From Pullulanibacillus sp. KACC 23026 (lineage in GTDB: Bacteria > Bacillota > Bacilli > Bacillales > Sporolactobacillaceae), in contig NZ_CP119107.1 in assembly GCF_029094525.1 (NCBI RefSeq), forward strand, positions 3,844,001 to 3,908,000: 64,000 nt of DNA. Reading direction: 5' to 3'. Below are positions 46,037-54,842 of this stretch, piece by piece (the first letter of the stretch is position 1; each line of letters begins with the position of its first letter). Under the pieces are notes generated by a model. The model was given only the letters and a program-made list of their open reading frames with translations, made no database searches and was not told the DNA's origin. A program made the translations under genes and the position numbers.

Positions 46037-46138
46037 CTACGTGATAATCCTGTGAATTGTATTGCAAAATTTGTGTGATGTACTATGTGATTTGGTCTAT
46101 GATTGTCTTTTAATTTTTCTCAGGAATTAAACATTGAA

Positions 46139-47125
46139 TTAACTCGAGTGATGGCAGGCAAGATGGTGATCTTCAATCCCCTTGGTTTCAAGCGTTGGCA
46201 TTTCCTCTCTACAGATGTCTGTTGCAAGTGGACATCTGAAGGCAAACGGGCAGCCTTTTCTTTCGATAGACAGATTAGGAGGCTCATTGGAATGTTCCGT
46301 AAGATTAGCATCTTGCTGACTGCCTGGTGTTGCCGCTAACAAAAGTCTTGTATAAGGGTGACGCGGATTTTTAATCAACTCTTTGGATTCGGCGACTTCC
46401 ATGACTTTCCCGCCGTACATAACCATGATCCGATCGCCAAAATAACGTGCAGAAGCTAAGTCATGGGTAATATAAAGATAAGAAAGTCCGAACTCCTCTT
46501 TAAGATGATTCATCAATTGTAAGATACCCGCTCGAATCGACACATCGAGCATAGAGATCGGCTCATCTGCCACAACAAATTTAGGATTGACAGCTAATGC
46601 CCTTGCAATGGCAAGGCGCTGACGTTGTCCCCCAGACAATTCATGTGGAAATTTTGTCCTTATCTCATTGACAGGCGTTAAGCCGACTTGCTCTAATAAC
46701 TCGCCTACTTTTTGATAAAGATCGGTCCCTCTGATTCCTTGATGCTTTTTCAATGGAAACGTTAAATGATTTTCAATCGTTTTAACCGGATTGAGAGAGC
46801 CAAACGGATCTTGAAAGACCATTTGCGCCTCTTTTCGAAACGCTTTTAACTCCGCACCGCGAATAGTGGTAACGTCTTTTCCGGCTACCTTTATAGTTCC
46901 TCCATTTGGACGCAGAATCCGCACTAGGGAACGGCCGATGGTGGTCTTGCCGCTTCCTGACTCTCCCACTAATGACAAAACCTCGCCTTTTCGAATGAAG
47001 AAGCTGACATGGTCAACAGGAATAATCGTTTGCTTGCCTGATTCTCCGCGGACTTGGAAGGTGATGACGAGATCGTCCACCTCAATTAATTTATCTGATT
47101 CAGATTGTGGTTGATTCATAGCCAT
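46139..47125 (-). CDS. ABC transporter ATP-binding protein, OppF/DppF type
   Basis: This 328-aa ATPase of the peptide/nickel/opine class has Walker A GESGSGKTT (about residues 55-63), signature LSGGQRQRLAIARAL, Walker B FVVADEPISMLDVS and the C-terminal oligopeptide-transporter extension with CPFAFRCPLATDIC. It energises import by the permeases encoded upstream. The ATG at 47125 directly follows the stop codon of the OppD-type gene (TAGATG). Last gene of the operon. The substrate may be oligosaccharide, see the regulator. Confidence 0.93.
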   Translation of the reverse strand: MAMNQPQSESDKLIEVDDLVITFQVRGESGKQTIIPVDHVSFFIRKGEVLSLVGESGSGKTTIGRSLVRILRPNGGTIKVAGKDVTTIRGAELKAFRKEAQMVFQDPFGSLNPVKTIENHLTFPLKKHQGIRGTDLYQKVGELLEQVGLTPVNEIRTKFPHELSGGQRQRLAIARALAVNPKFVVADEPISMLDVSIRAGILQLMNHLKEEFGLSYLYITHDLASARYFGDRIMVMYGGKVMEVAESKELIKNPRHPYTRLLLAATPGSQQDANLTEHSNEPPNLSIERKGCPFAFRCPLATDICREEMPTLETKGIEDHHLACHHSS

Positions 47126-48118
47126 CTATTTCACCGCCTCTTCTTCATAAAGGTGACAGGCAATCAGCCGGCCTTCAACATCGCGCTCTACAGGGGGCAA
47201 TGTCTTACACGATTCCATCGCATATTTACAACGCGGGTGATAGGCGCAGCCAGTCGGAAGATTAATAAGGTCTGGAGGATTACCTGGGATCCCCTCAATC
47301 GTCACCGTTTCAGCAGTCAGTTCAGGGATAGCGCGCAATAATCCTTCCGTATAAGGATGGTGGCGTTCATTAAGATTAAGCTTTCGGCTATCCGTTATTT
47401 CAACAAAACGTCCGGCATACATAATCGCCACTTTTTCTGCCAATTCCGCGACAAGGCTAAAATCGTGGCTGATAAAAAGGACTGCAAAACCTTTTTGCCG
47501 TTGCAGTTCTTTAATCTTATCCAAAATAGACTTTTGAACGACGACATCAAGAGCGGTCGTCGGTTCGTCCATGATGACTAGATCAGGTTCTAAGGCCACG
47601 GCAATAGCTATGACAACTCTTTGCCGCATCCCCCCTGAAAGCTCGTGAGGATAGCTCCTCAGATGCTTAGGATCAATACTGACAAGATGCATCAGTTCAA
47701 CCGCTTTTTCATGGATTTCTTTCTTTGACAGATTAGGACGGTGATTGGAGAACACATCGGCAATTTGCTGCTCAACCGTTAGAACGGGATTAAGGGCGTT
47801 CATGGCACTTTGAAAAACCATGCTCATCCTATTCCAGCGAAATTTCCTTAACTCTTTTTTGCTCATTTCATACACATTTTGTCCTTGAACAATGACTTCT
47901 CCTTCTAACAGTCTGGCATTATTCTTTAGGAGATTCATTATGGCGTTAGCAAGTGTACTCTTACCTGAACCGGATTCACCAATTAGACCTACAATCGTAT
48001 TTGGATAGATTTTAAGAGAGACATTTCGAACGGCCTGAACCGTTCCGTGCGCCGAATCATAGCCTACAGAGACATTCCGAAGTTCAAGCACGGGCTGTTG
48101 TTGAGTTTGATTTTGCAC
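47126..48118 (-). CDS. ABC transporter ATP-binding protein, OppD/DppD type
   Basis: The 330-aa partner ATPase has Walker A GESGSGKST, signature LSGGMRQRVVIAIAV, Walker B LVIMDEPTTALDVV and a C-terminal cysteine motif (CAYHPRCKYAMESC...C) that in related DppD proteins holds an iron-sulphur cluster. Start is a GTG at 48118 with GAGGAGG 7 nt upstream, which lies inside the 3' end of the OppC-type gene, so the two genes overlap by 35 nt. Fourth gene of the five-gene transporter operon. Confidence 0.93.
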   Translation of the reverse strand: MQNQTQQQPVLELRNVSVGYDSAHGTVQAVRNVSLKIYPNTIVGLIGESGSGKSTLANAIMNLLKNNARLLEGEVIVQGQNVYEMSKKELRKFRWNRMSMVFQSAMNALNPVLTVEQQIADVFSNHRPNLSKKEIHEKAVELMHLVSIDPKHLRSYPHELSGGMRQRVVIAIAVALEPDLVIMDEPTTALDVVVQKSILDKIKELQRQKGFAVLFISHDFSLVAELAEKVAIMYAGRFVEITDSRKLNLNERHHPYTEGLLRAIPELTAETVTIEGIPGNPPDLINLPTGCAYHPRCKYAMESCKTLPPVERDVEGRLIACHLYEEEAVK

Positions 48119-49040
48119 GACGTTTCCTCCTCTTCTGCCCTGCTAGACGAGGGTTGGTGATACTATCAATAGCAAAGTTCATCAAAACGAGACTGAGGCC
48201 GACAAGGCCGATTCCAATACCAGGCGGAATAAACCACCACCATTCCCCAGTTAGCATAGCTCCGTTTGTACTTGACCAGTACAACATTGTCCCCCAGCTC
48301 ACTGAGTTAATATCCTCTAATCCCAAGAAAGCAAGACCGGATTCAGCCAGAACCGCTCCTAAAGTGGCATAAATAACATTGGAAGCGATGATCGACATCA
48401 TATTCGGGCAAATTTCCGTCAGCATGATATTTAAATCGGATTTTCCAGACATCTTGGCTGCCATAACGAAATCTCGATTTGCCAGTGACAGGGTTTGGGC
48501 ACGAAAGACGCGAGCCCCCCAAGCCCAGCCCGTTAGCCCTATGATTAATCCATTGATATAAGGCGTTGAGTTTTTAACATAAGATTCAATAACAATTAAC
48601 AAGGCAAGGCCAGGAAGAACTAAAAAGAGGTTCATTAAGAAGGTCAAGATAGAGTCGACGATTCCACCTCTATACCCCGCTGTTACGCCAAATAACAATC
48701 CAAGAATCGTGGCAATGATCCCCGCTCCAAAACCAACGATAATGGTCGTCCGGGCCCCAACAATGAATTGCGAATAGATGTCTTGTCCTGAATTCGTCGT
48801 TCCAAGCCAATGCTTTGCAGAAGGAGGAAGCTGCATCATGAAGTCCGTCGCCTTTGGATTATAAGGAGCAATTTGATTCGCAAAGATCGCGACAATAACA
48901 AAAATGATAAAAATGATTAAACCGGTTAAGGCTTTACCGTTTCTAAGGAAGGGAGCCAAAAAACCAGATCGATCAATCCAACTTCTCTTAGCTTTCTTAT
49001 AAATAACTGTTTCTTTTTGGGTTTCCGTATTAAGACTCAT
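48084..49040 (-). CDS. ABC transporter permease, OppC/DppC type
   Basis: This 318-aa permease has an N-terminal cytoplasmic stretch, one helix, and the five-helix BPD_transp domain with the coupling EAA-like motif (KMSGKSDLNIMLTEICPN). The start is the ATG at 49040 after GGGAGGTG; it overlaps the OppB-type stop by 11 nt, so the earlier ATG at 49064 is unlikely. The C-terminus is unusually basic (KRRKRRAKSN). It forms the channel with the OppB-type subunit. Confidence 0.93.
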   Translation of the reverse strand: MSLNTETQKETVIYKKAKRSWIDRSGFLAPFLRNGKALTGLIIFIIFVIVAIFANQIAPYNPKATDFMMQLPPSAKHWLGTTNSGQDIYSQFIVGARTTIIVGFGAGIIATILGLLFGVTAGYRGGIVDSILTFLMNLFLVLPGLALLIVIESYVKNSTPYINGLIIGLTGWAWGARVFRAQTLSLANRDFVMAAKMSGKSDLNIMLTEICPNMMSIIASNVIYATLGAVLAESGLAFLGLEDINSVSWGTMLYWSSTNGAMLTGEWWWFIPPGIGIGLVGLSLVLMNFAIDSITNPRLAGQKRRKRRAKSNSTTARA

Positions 49041-50025
49041 TGGCAGCACCTCCCGTTCTAACACGTGGGTCTAAGCGACTGTAGAGCATATCCACTATAA
49101 AGTTAGCTACTAAGACTGAAACGGCTATAAGCAAAAACGAGGATTGAATGAGAGGAAAGTCCTCCTGAAGTACCCCGTTAGTTAACTGACCGCCTATGCC
49201 TGGATAAGAAAAGACCTGTTCGGTTAGAATCGATCCACTTACCACGTTTCCGATTGCAATCGCAAAGCTAGTCAACTGCGGCAGGATCGCATTTCTCGCC
49301 GCATAAGTAAACATAAGACGCGAGGTACTGACCCCTTTTGCCTCAGCAAATACGACATAATCTTCACCTAGAGTATTGATCATATTATTGCGCATCCCGA
49401 CCAGCCATCCACTTAATGAACCAAGCAGAATCGTAATGCCAGGGAGAAAGGCATGATAAAGCATGCTCGAGAAAAACGGCCAATTAAAGCCGGCTGTCAC
49501 ACTCGTATCATAACCATGAGCCATTGGAAACCAATTAAGCTTAAACCCAAAAACAAACAAGAATAATAAGGCAACCCAGAAATAAGGAAGCGATTGAATG
49601 CCCATCGTTAAAAGCGGTAACGTGTTATCTAAAATCCCTTGGCGCTTCCAAGATATATATATCCCGGCAGATGTTCCAATGATGACGGCTAAAACAGTCG
49701 CCACTCCGACGAGTCCGATCGTCCATGGAACACTATGTTTGATGATGTCCATAACCGGTGTCGGATAATTGGAAAAGGAAAGCCCCCAGTTCCCTATGAA
49801 AAGACCTCTTAAGTATTCAAAATATTGGACAATAACCGGCTTATCCGTTAATCCGAATGCCTTTTTCATCGCGGCCATCGCAGCAGGATCTAATTGTCCT
49901 TTAAACTTGGCAAACATGATATCTGCGGGGTCCCCAGGCATGAGGCGAGGTAAAATAAAATTAATTGTTATCGCGGCCCACAAGGATAAGACAAAGAAAC
50001 CAAGTCGATTTAACACATAACGCAT
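49030..50025 (-). CDS. ABC transporter permease, OppB/DppB type
   Basis: This 331-aa permease has the typical DppB/OppB start (MRYVLNRLGFFVLSLWAAITINFILPRLMPGDP) spread over residues 1-34, six membrane helices and the ARNAILPQLTSFA coupling region. The ATG at 50025 follows GGAGGAGG. A stem-loop at 50085-50115 separates it from the binding-protein gene. Second gene of the operon. Confidence 0.94.
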   Translation of the reverse strand: MRYVLNRLGFFVLSLWAAITINFILPRLMPGDPADIMFAKFKGQLDPAAMAAMKKAFGLTDKPVIVQYFEYLRGLFIGNWGLSFSNYPTPVMDIIKHSVPWTIGLVGVATVLAVIIGTSAGIYISWKRQGILDNTLPLLTMGIQSLPYFWVALLFLFVFGFKLNWFPMAHGYDTSVTAGFNWPFFSSMLYHAFLPGITILLGSLSGWLVGMRNNMINTLGEDYVVFAEAKGVSTSRLMFTYAARNAILPQLTSFAIAIGNVVSGSILTEQVFSYPGIGGQLTNGVLQEDFPLIQSSFLLIAVSVLVANFIVDMLYSRLDPRVRTGGAANES

Positions 50026-50084
50026 GTGGTTCCCTCCTCCTTAAATTAATGAAATGAAATCGGTTTAGCTAAACAGTGAGAAGA

Positions 50085-50115
50085 AAGGGGGAAGATAGGT
50101 TGCTTCTTCCCCCTT
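50085..50115 (-). other. intercistronic stem-loop between binding protein and permease genes
   Basis: AAGGGGGAAG pairs perfectly with CTTCCCCCTT around an 11-nt loop, with no strong T-run. Such stems often let the binding protein mRNA exceed that of the membrane genes by stabilisation or partial termination. Confidence 0.75.
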
Positions 50116-50126
50116 CACCTTTTCAC

Positions 50127-51818
50127 TTAATTACTTACTGGCTTCAATTTTGAAAGGACAACGGCTGGTGCTGGCCAGCTGTATGGAGATGGATGCGAAT
50201 ACGTATTAGATTGATCTGGGAATCCTGTGTATTTCTTAGAGGAGTATTCAAACCAAACTGGACCATAGAACAAAGGAATCGCAGGCAGTTGGTTCACCAT
50301 GACATCCTCAATTTTCGACATCGCTTCTTTTTGTTTAGCAGGATCCGTTGTCGATTGGTATTCAGCTAAAGCCGCATCGGTTGCGGGGTCGCTGTATTTC
50401 TCAATATTCCAAGCCCCATGAGAATTCAAGAGATCTTGGAAGGTTTTGTATGGGGTCGGACCGCCATTTGTCCAACCAATAGCAAGATCGTACTTATCGC
50501 CTTGAATGGTTGTCATATAAGCTCCATATTGCGGTTGCTGGACCTTAACTTGAATGCCGATTTTTTTAAGGTCCTGCGTAATAACCATACAGCTCGTGAC
50601 CCAGTCGGACCACCCGGAAACCACTTGCAGCGTAAAGCTTAACTTCTTACCTGTTGGTGAAACAAAAATGCCGTCGCTTCCTTTTTTGTAACCCGCATCT
50701 TGAAGAAGCTTAATGGCGCCTGCATCATCCACCGTGAATTTAGCGTCTTTATATTTAGGATCAATAAAATCTTTAAATTGCGGCAGCATGCCAGTTGGGT
50801 TAGCCACTTGCGCATAGCCATCCTCTGCCTGCTGACTTATTTTATTTCGGTCAATCGCCATGCTGATCGCTTTACGTACATTAATATCTTTAAGAATTGG
50901 ATTCTTTAGGTTTGGATACAACATCACTGGGTTGCTGGGCGGGAACCAGTAATGATTATGATCTTTATCTTGATCGACATAGACTTTATCGACGTTTGGA
51001 ATAAACATCCCTGTCCAGTCAATATCGCCTTTAACAAGGGCCAATTGAGCGCTTTCATTCGAATCATAAGCAGGGTAGTTTAATTCAGGAACTGCGTAAC
51101 TATCGGCATCATAGTACTTAGGATTCTTTTTAAGTTTATAATCTTGTGGTGTAAAGCTATCCAGCATGTAAGGACCCGTACCAACCGGATTAGTTACTTT
51201 TGCTTTAGAAGGGTCACCAAGATCTTTCCAGATATGTTGAGGGACAATTGGTTGCTGAAGAATGTAAACCCCAAATGGAACATTCGGCTGACTGAAGTTA
51301 AAGTCAATGACATTATCGCTTTTCTTCTCAAATGAAGTGACTTCCTTCATAATGCCAGAGGTATCAGCTGCCGGATATTTTTTCAGCAAATTAAAGGTAA
51401 ACATAACATCATCTGCAGTAAAAGGCTGTCCGTCCGACCATTTCACGCCATCACGCAAGGTCACTTCAAGTGTTTTGTTATCATTAATCCATTCATATTT
51501 CGTTGCAAGGAAGGGATATTCATTCGTACTAACGGTATCTAAGTAGTACATGGGTTGATAGATCAGGCCATTGGTTCCTCCCATTGCGCTGGTCGAAAAG
51601 GGGTTGAAATTGTCTTGCCAGTTCCCGCCGATGGTTGCCACGATGTTGAGCGGTTGGCCGGTTGCAGCAGTACTAGAATTACCACCGCCTGTGTTTGTTT
51701 TCGTTGAGCCTGTGTCTGTTTTAGTTTCGGTCGTCTTGCTTCCACAACCGACTAGAAAGACGCTTAGAGCAAACACAAGAGCCAAAAATAAAGTTAAGCC
51801 GCGTTTCACCTTCATCAT
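50127..51818 (-). CDS. ABC transporter substrate-binding lipoprotein (SBP_bac_5)
   Basis: The 563-aa product is a family 5 extracellular solute-binding protein. A type II signal peptide ends with lipobox LVGC (Cys25), followed by a Thr/Gly/Asn/Ser-rich linker, then a large binding domain with the family patterns VKWSDGQPFTADDVMFTF and NVRKAISMAIDRNKI. Binding proteins of this family take peptides, nickel or oligosaccharides such as cellobiose. A LacI-type regulator gene lies directly upstream with a matching operator 31 bp before this start, which favours a sugar ligand. ATG codons at 51818 and 51815 are both possible starts. Confidence 0.92.
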   Translation of the reverse strand: MMKVKRGLTLFLALVFALSVFLVGCGSKTTETKTDTGSTKTNTGGGNSSTAATGQPLNIVATIGGNWQDNFNPFSTSAMGGTNGLIYQPMYYLDTVSTNEYPFLATKYEWINDNKTLEVTLRDGVKWSDGQPFTADDVMFTFNLLKKYPAADTSGIMKEVTSFEKKSDNVIDFNFSQPNVPFGVYILQQPIVPQHIWKDLGDPSKAKVTNPVGTGPYMLDSFTPQDYKLKKNPKYYDADSYAVPELNYPAYDSNESAQLALVKGDIDWTGMFIPNVDKVYVDQDKDHNHYWFPPSNPVMLYPNLKNPILKDINVRKAISMAIDRNKISQQAEDGYAQVANPTGMLPQFKDFIDPKYKDAKFTVDDAGAIKLLQDAGYKKGSDGIFVSPTGKKLSFTLQVVSGWSDWVTSCMVITQDLKKIGIQVKVQQPQYGAYMTTIQGDKYDLAIGWTNGGPTPYKTFQDLLNSHGAWNIEKYSDPATDAALAEYQSTTDPAKQKEAMSKIEDVMVNQLPAIPLFYGPVWFEYSSKKYTGFPDQSNTYSHPSPYSWPAPAVVLSKLKPVSN

Positions 51819-51848
51819 TTACACTCCTTAATTTGGAATTTCCGTCTC

Positions 51849-51862
51849 TGAAAACGGTTACA
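51849..51862. promoter_or_regulatory. LacI-type operator before the binding-protein gene
   Basis: TGAAAACGGTTACA is a near-palindrome with the central CG typical of LacI-family operators, 31 bp upstream of the transporter operon. A matching TGAAAACGGTTTCA-like site precedes the regulator gene. Confidence 0.7.
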
Positions 51863-51954
51863 CAAAATGACTAAAAGATAAACCCCAACTGGCTTCTATA
51901 TTTCTATTAGGAATGCCTCACCCCCCTAAACGCCCTCACTTACTCTTCCCAAAA

Positions 51955-52998
51955 CTACACCCATTCGATATTCTTGTTGATCCTTGGCTTCGTAACGGTT
52001 TCTCTTAAAACAAGTTCAGTTTCGACTAAAGCAGAACTGGCTGGAAAATAGTTAGCGTCTTTCATCATTTTAAGCAGTTCGACGCCTGCACGCTTCCCCA
52101 ATTCCTCCTTGTTCTGGCGAATGGTGGTCAGTCCTGGTTTGACATATTTTAATAAAGCGAGATCGTCAAAACCGATGACAGACATATCGCCTGGTACTTG
52201 AATGCCGTTCTCATGCAAGGCTCGAATGACTCCTAGTGCCATCATATCCCCCGCACAAAAAATAGCGGTTGGAAGCTGCTCCATTTTTAACAGACGATTG
52301 GCTGACTGATAACCGCCTTGTTCAGTGAAATCGCCGTTAAGAATCCATTCTGATTTGACTGGGAGTTGATGTTTTTGCATGCCTGCTCGAAATCCTATTA
52401 AGCGATCTTGACCTGGTTTTGTAGAAAATACGTCCGAGATGAAGGCGATTTCCTTGTGACCTTGCTCCACTAAATGATTGACCGCTTTGATTGCTCCGCC
52501 GATATTATCGGACATAATGAATCCTGCTCGTGGGCCAATAAGGTCCAAGTCAATCGCTATACAGGGTAAATGACTATGGGCTAAATTATGTAGGTTCGGA
52601 TCTGTTCTCGGAACCCCCATTAGAAATACGCCATCGACATTGCGATGTCTTGCACGTTCATAAAAACTGTTAAGATGATTGTTTGGGCTATCGTCTGAGA
52701 AGAAAATAAGATCATATCCAGCTAATCCAACAACTTCCTTAAAACTAGCTAATATATCTTGTAAGAAGGGATGCCGAAATCCTGAGTTGAGGTGATCTGT
52801 AAAAAAGATGCCTATCGTAGATGATTTTTTGGTTGCGAGTCCTCTTGCAACTGAATTAGGTCGATATCCCATATCGTCACAAATTTTTTGTACTTTAACC
52901 ATTGTTCTTTGACTGACGTCAGGATACCCATTTAGAACCTTTGAAACAGTCGCTGCAGAAACACCCGCCTTTTTTGCAATATCATAGATCGTGACCAT
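51955..52998 (-). CDS. LacI family transcriptional regulator
   Basis: This 347-aa repressor has the LacI helix-turn-helix (TIYDIAKKAGVSAATVSKVLNG, residues 2-23 region) and the hinge helix ending PNSVARGLATKKS, then a periplasmic-binding-protein-like ligand domain (IGFDDLALLKYVKPGLTTIRQ). Members respond to sugars or, rarely, nucleotides. It lies 136 bp upstream of the ABC transporter operon in the same direction. Operators upstream of both units suggest it represses itself and the transporter. The ATG at 52998 follows AAGGAGC. Confidence 0.93.
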   Translation of the reverse strand: MVTIYDIAKKAGVSAATVSKVLNGYPDVSQRTMVKVQKICDDMGYRPNSVARGLATKKSSTIGIFFTDHLNSGFRHPFLQDILASFKEVVGLAGYDLIFFSDDSPNNHLNSFYERARHRNVDGVFLMGVPRTDPNLHNLAHSHLPCIAIDLDLIGPRAGFIMSDNIGGAIKAVNHLVEQGHKEIAFISDVFSTKPGQDRLIGFRAGMQKHQLPVKSEWILNGDFTEQGGYQSANRLLKMEQLPTAIFCAGDMMALGVIRALHENGIQVPGDMSVIGFDDLALLKYVKPGLTTIRQNKEELGKRAGVELLKMMKDANYFPASSALVETELVLRETVTKPRINKNIEWV

Positions 52999-53026
52999 GC
53001 TATCTGCTCCTTAATGATCAGCTTAA

Positions 53027-53040
53027 CGAAAACGGTTTCA
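53027..53040. promoter_or_regulatory. LacI-type operator before the regulator gene
   Basis: CGAAAACGGTTTCA matches the site before the binding-protein gene (TGAAAACGGTTACA) at 12 of 14 positions, and lies 29 bp upstream of the regulator start. Autoregulation is inferred. Confidence 0.7.
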
Positions 53041-53137
53041 ATACATGGTAAAAAAAACAGAAGAGGAATGTGTGATTTCGTGGTGTTTTTGGAGTATATC
53101 CAACTATTTGTCTAAATTATAACTCTATTTCATTAAT

Positions 53138-53152
53138 TGTAAAGCGCTTTCA
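53138..53152. promoter_or_regulatory. possible cre/CcpA or LacI-type operator
   Basis: TGTAAAGCGCTTTCA contains the AAAGCGCTTTCA core of catabolite-responsive elements. It is about 140 bp upstream of the regulator gene, consistent with carbon catabolite control of the locus. Confidence 0.6.
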
Positions 53153-53260
53153 GTGAAAAATTTTAATCTTTTTTTAACATGAGTTCGAAAGCGGTTAAGA
53201 CCGGCTAAACGGAGGCCGATCACTCCAAGCCGTTATTTTTTCAGCAAGGCATGAAACCAG

Positions 53261-53285
53261 AAAAAAACAAGCCGAATTGGCTTGT
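53261..53285 (-). terminator. terminator of the small gene 53309-53482
   Basis: ACAAGCC pairs with GGCTTGT around a GAATT loop, followed by seven T residues on the minus strand. Confidence 0.85.
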
Positions 53286-53308
53286 CCTTAGTGGTTGATC
53301 ATTGATAG

Positions 53309-53482
53309 TTAGTAATCGTAATTGTCTTCCTGTAAAGACTTTGAGATCAAGTGTTCAATCCCTGAGCCTTTAGCACCGCCTGTCTGATCTTGTTGAGACT
53401 GTTGCCGCTTGGATAAGCTTCTGGCTACCGCGACACCAATCCCTGCTCCAACTGCCATTGAAACTAAACTAATTCGTGCCAT
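53309..53482 (-). CDS. small hypothetical protein, 57 aa
   Basis: A 57-codon frame begins MARISLVSMAVGAGIGVAVA and has a Gln/Ser-rich soluble tail ending EDNYDY. The first 20 residues form one short membrane-like segment with a GxGxG pattern. GGGAGG lies about 10 nt before the ATG, and a strong terminator follows the stop. These flanking signals make it a likely real gene despite its size. I do not recognise the family; small proteins of this type are often made during sporulation. Confidence 0.6.
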   Translation of the reverse strand: MARISLVSMAVGAGIGVAVARSLSKRQQSQQDQTGGAKGSGIEHLISKSLQEDNYDY

Positions 53483-53606
53483 TCATAACGACCTCCCTTA
53501 ATTTTAGTGTTGGTTTCCTCTCAAATTTCATACCAAAAACAGCAAATTTTTTTACAGTATTATTTTTTCTCTGTGAGGAATTATAGAGGCGTAGGAGGTG
53601 ATAAGG

Positions 53607-53810
53607 ATGACCGTAGGAACTAAAATTCAACAAACGATTGCGAGCTGTGAATCAGCATTAGCAAGCCTCGATTCATTTGCCCTTGAAACAAATGACCAAG
53701 CAGCAAAAACGATGTTTAAATCACTTGCCCAGCAACAAAAAACAATTCTTGATCAATTGAACTCCCGTCTTCAATATGTCCAACAAGAAGAGCCTCAATA
53801 TAATCAGTAA
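53607..53810 (+). CDS. DUF1657 family small protein
   Basis: This 67-aa protein matches DUF1657: TVGTKIQQTIASCESALASLDSFAL at the start, then TKTMF-like repeated helix ending LQYVQQEEPQYNQ. It is probably a helical hairpin. The family occurs in spore-forming Firmicutes, often beside spoVA and yetF-type genes; no such neighbours are seen here. The ATG at 53607 follows GGAGGTG, so the frame before it is ribosome site. Confidence 0.85.
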   Translation: MTVGTKIQQTIASCESALASLDSFALETNDQAAKTMFKSLAQQQKTILDQLNSRLQYVQQEEPQYNQ

Positions 53811-53848
53811 ACAAAAGTCTTGAGCGCCTTCTTAAAATAAGGTAAAAA

Positions 53849-53880
53849 AACAGGGCAGTCCATCGTACGGACTGTCCTGT
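53849..53880. terminator. hairpin after DUF1657 gene
   Basis: ACAGG-G-CAGTCC pairs with GGACTG-T-CCTGT. The T-run is on the minus strand, so it may terminate rpiA transcription as well as form the end of the DUF1657 mRNA. Confidence 0.75.
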
Positions 53881-54038
53881 ATTCAGGAGGCATGACATGA
53901 TCTTGATTAAAACAGCGAGGAGGTATTCCGTGCGACATAACTCTGCGTTGCAGTTATGTCACTAATACACTATTCACCGAATCTAGATCTGTAAAGGACA
54001 AACGTTTAATTCAGGATAAAATGGGTTAACGCGTCCTG

Positions 54039-54722
54039 TTAAGCGTTCACCTCTTCAATTGAACCATCCGCCTTTGGATAAATTACACGGTCAGCAATCC
54101 CTAAAAACAATCCGTTTTCCACCACGCCAGGAAGACTATTCAACCAAATGGATAACCCTTCAGGATCCTCAATCTGGCTAAGATGCAAATCAACGACAAG
54201 GTTTTGACTATCCGTAATAAAAACAGAGCCATCTGCTTTTTTCCGAATACTAGGGTTTAGCCCTTCTTTCTCAAATTTTCTTATTGTATGTGAAGAACCA
54301 AAAGTTAAGACCTCCACAGGAAGCGGGAAGGCACCTAAGACTTCCACCTTTTTGGAGCGGTCGGCCACCCATATGTTTTGTTTGGAAGAAGTCGCAATAA
54401 TTTTTTCAAATAATAAAGCGCCGCCTCCACCTTTTATCCCTTTAAGCTGAGGATCAAACTCATCACAGCCATCAATCGTCAAGTCTACTTCAGGTACATC
54501 ATTTATATTATGAATCGTTAGACCGAGAGTTTGGGCAAGCTTAGTTGTTCGGGTAGAAGTCGAGACAAAGGTCAACTTCATTCCCTCCTCCTTCACTCTT
54601 TGGGCAATCTTATGTATTGTATAATAAGCCGTAGACCCCGTCCCAAGGCCAACAATCATTCCGTCCTCAACATATTTTGCTGCATATTCTCCAACTAACT
54701 GCTTCTCTTGAACTTGCTCCAC
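54039..54722 (-). CDS. rpiA: ribose-5-phosphate isomerase A
   Basis: This 227-aa enzyme interconverts ribose-5-phosphate and ribulose-5-phosphate. Signature blocks are VGLGTGSTAYY (phosphate loop), STSTRTTKLA, DLTIDGCDEFDPQL and KGGGGALLFEKI. Start is the GTG at 54722 with AAAGGAGA 8 nt upstream; a TTG at 54746 lies before that site. Standalone gene; many Bacillus use RpiB instead, so having RpiA is worth noting. Confidence 0.94.
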   Translation of the reverse strand: MEQVQEKQLVGEYAAKYVEDGMIVGLGTGSTAYYTIHKIAQRVKEEGMKLTFVSTSTRTTKLAQTLGLTIHNINDVPEVDLTIDGCDEFDPQLKGIKGGGGALLFEKIIATSSKQNIWVADRSKKVEVLGAFPLPVEVLTFGSSHTIRKFEKEGLNPSIRKKADGSVFITDSQNLVVDLHLSQIEDPEGLSIWLNSLPGVVENGLFLGIADRVIYPKADGSIEEVNA

Positions 54723-54798
54723 CTGACATTCTCCTTTAAGTCTCAAAGTTAATCTGAAGTTATTTTATCACAAAAGTTCAAGTTATACTTACTTAGAC

Positions 54799-54830
54799 AA
54801 AAACCAGCCCCAAATACAGGACTGGTTTTT
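54799..54830 (-). terminator. M48 protease gene terminator
   Basis: AAACCAG and CTGGTTT form a stem with T/A tails, about 13 bp from the stop codon. Confidence 0.7.
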
Positions 54831-54842
54831 CTCGCTTATTAA

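Larger units (their letters stand above)
45610..46138. other. repeat copy C and terminal hairpins
   Basis: This gap holds the diverged right-half copy of element A (45660-45965), with its internal hairpin conserved (ATCGCACGGT and ACCTTGCGAT arms near 45850-45895), a perfect 17-bp stem at 45920-45963 and a terminator at 45999-46036. No gene is seen. Confidence 0.65.
52999..53308. other. regulatory gap upstream of the LacI-type gene
   Basis: Holds the operators at 53027 and 53138, a weaker CGAAAGCGGTTAAG at 53186, and a terminator at 53261-53285. No coding frame. Confidence 0.65.

Noticed and set aside
53897-53965. 22-codon frame with AGGAGG upstream
   Set aside because: Too short to separate from chance, and no neighbour or terminator supports it.
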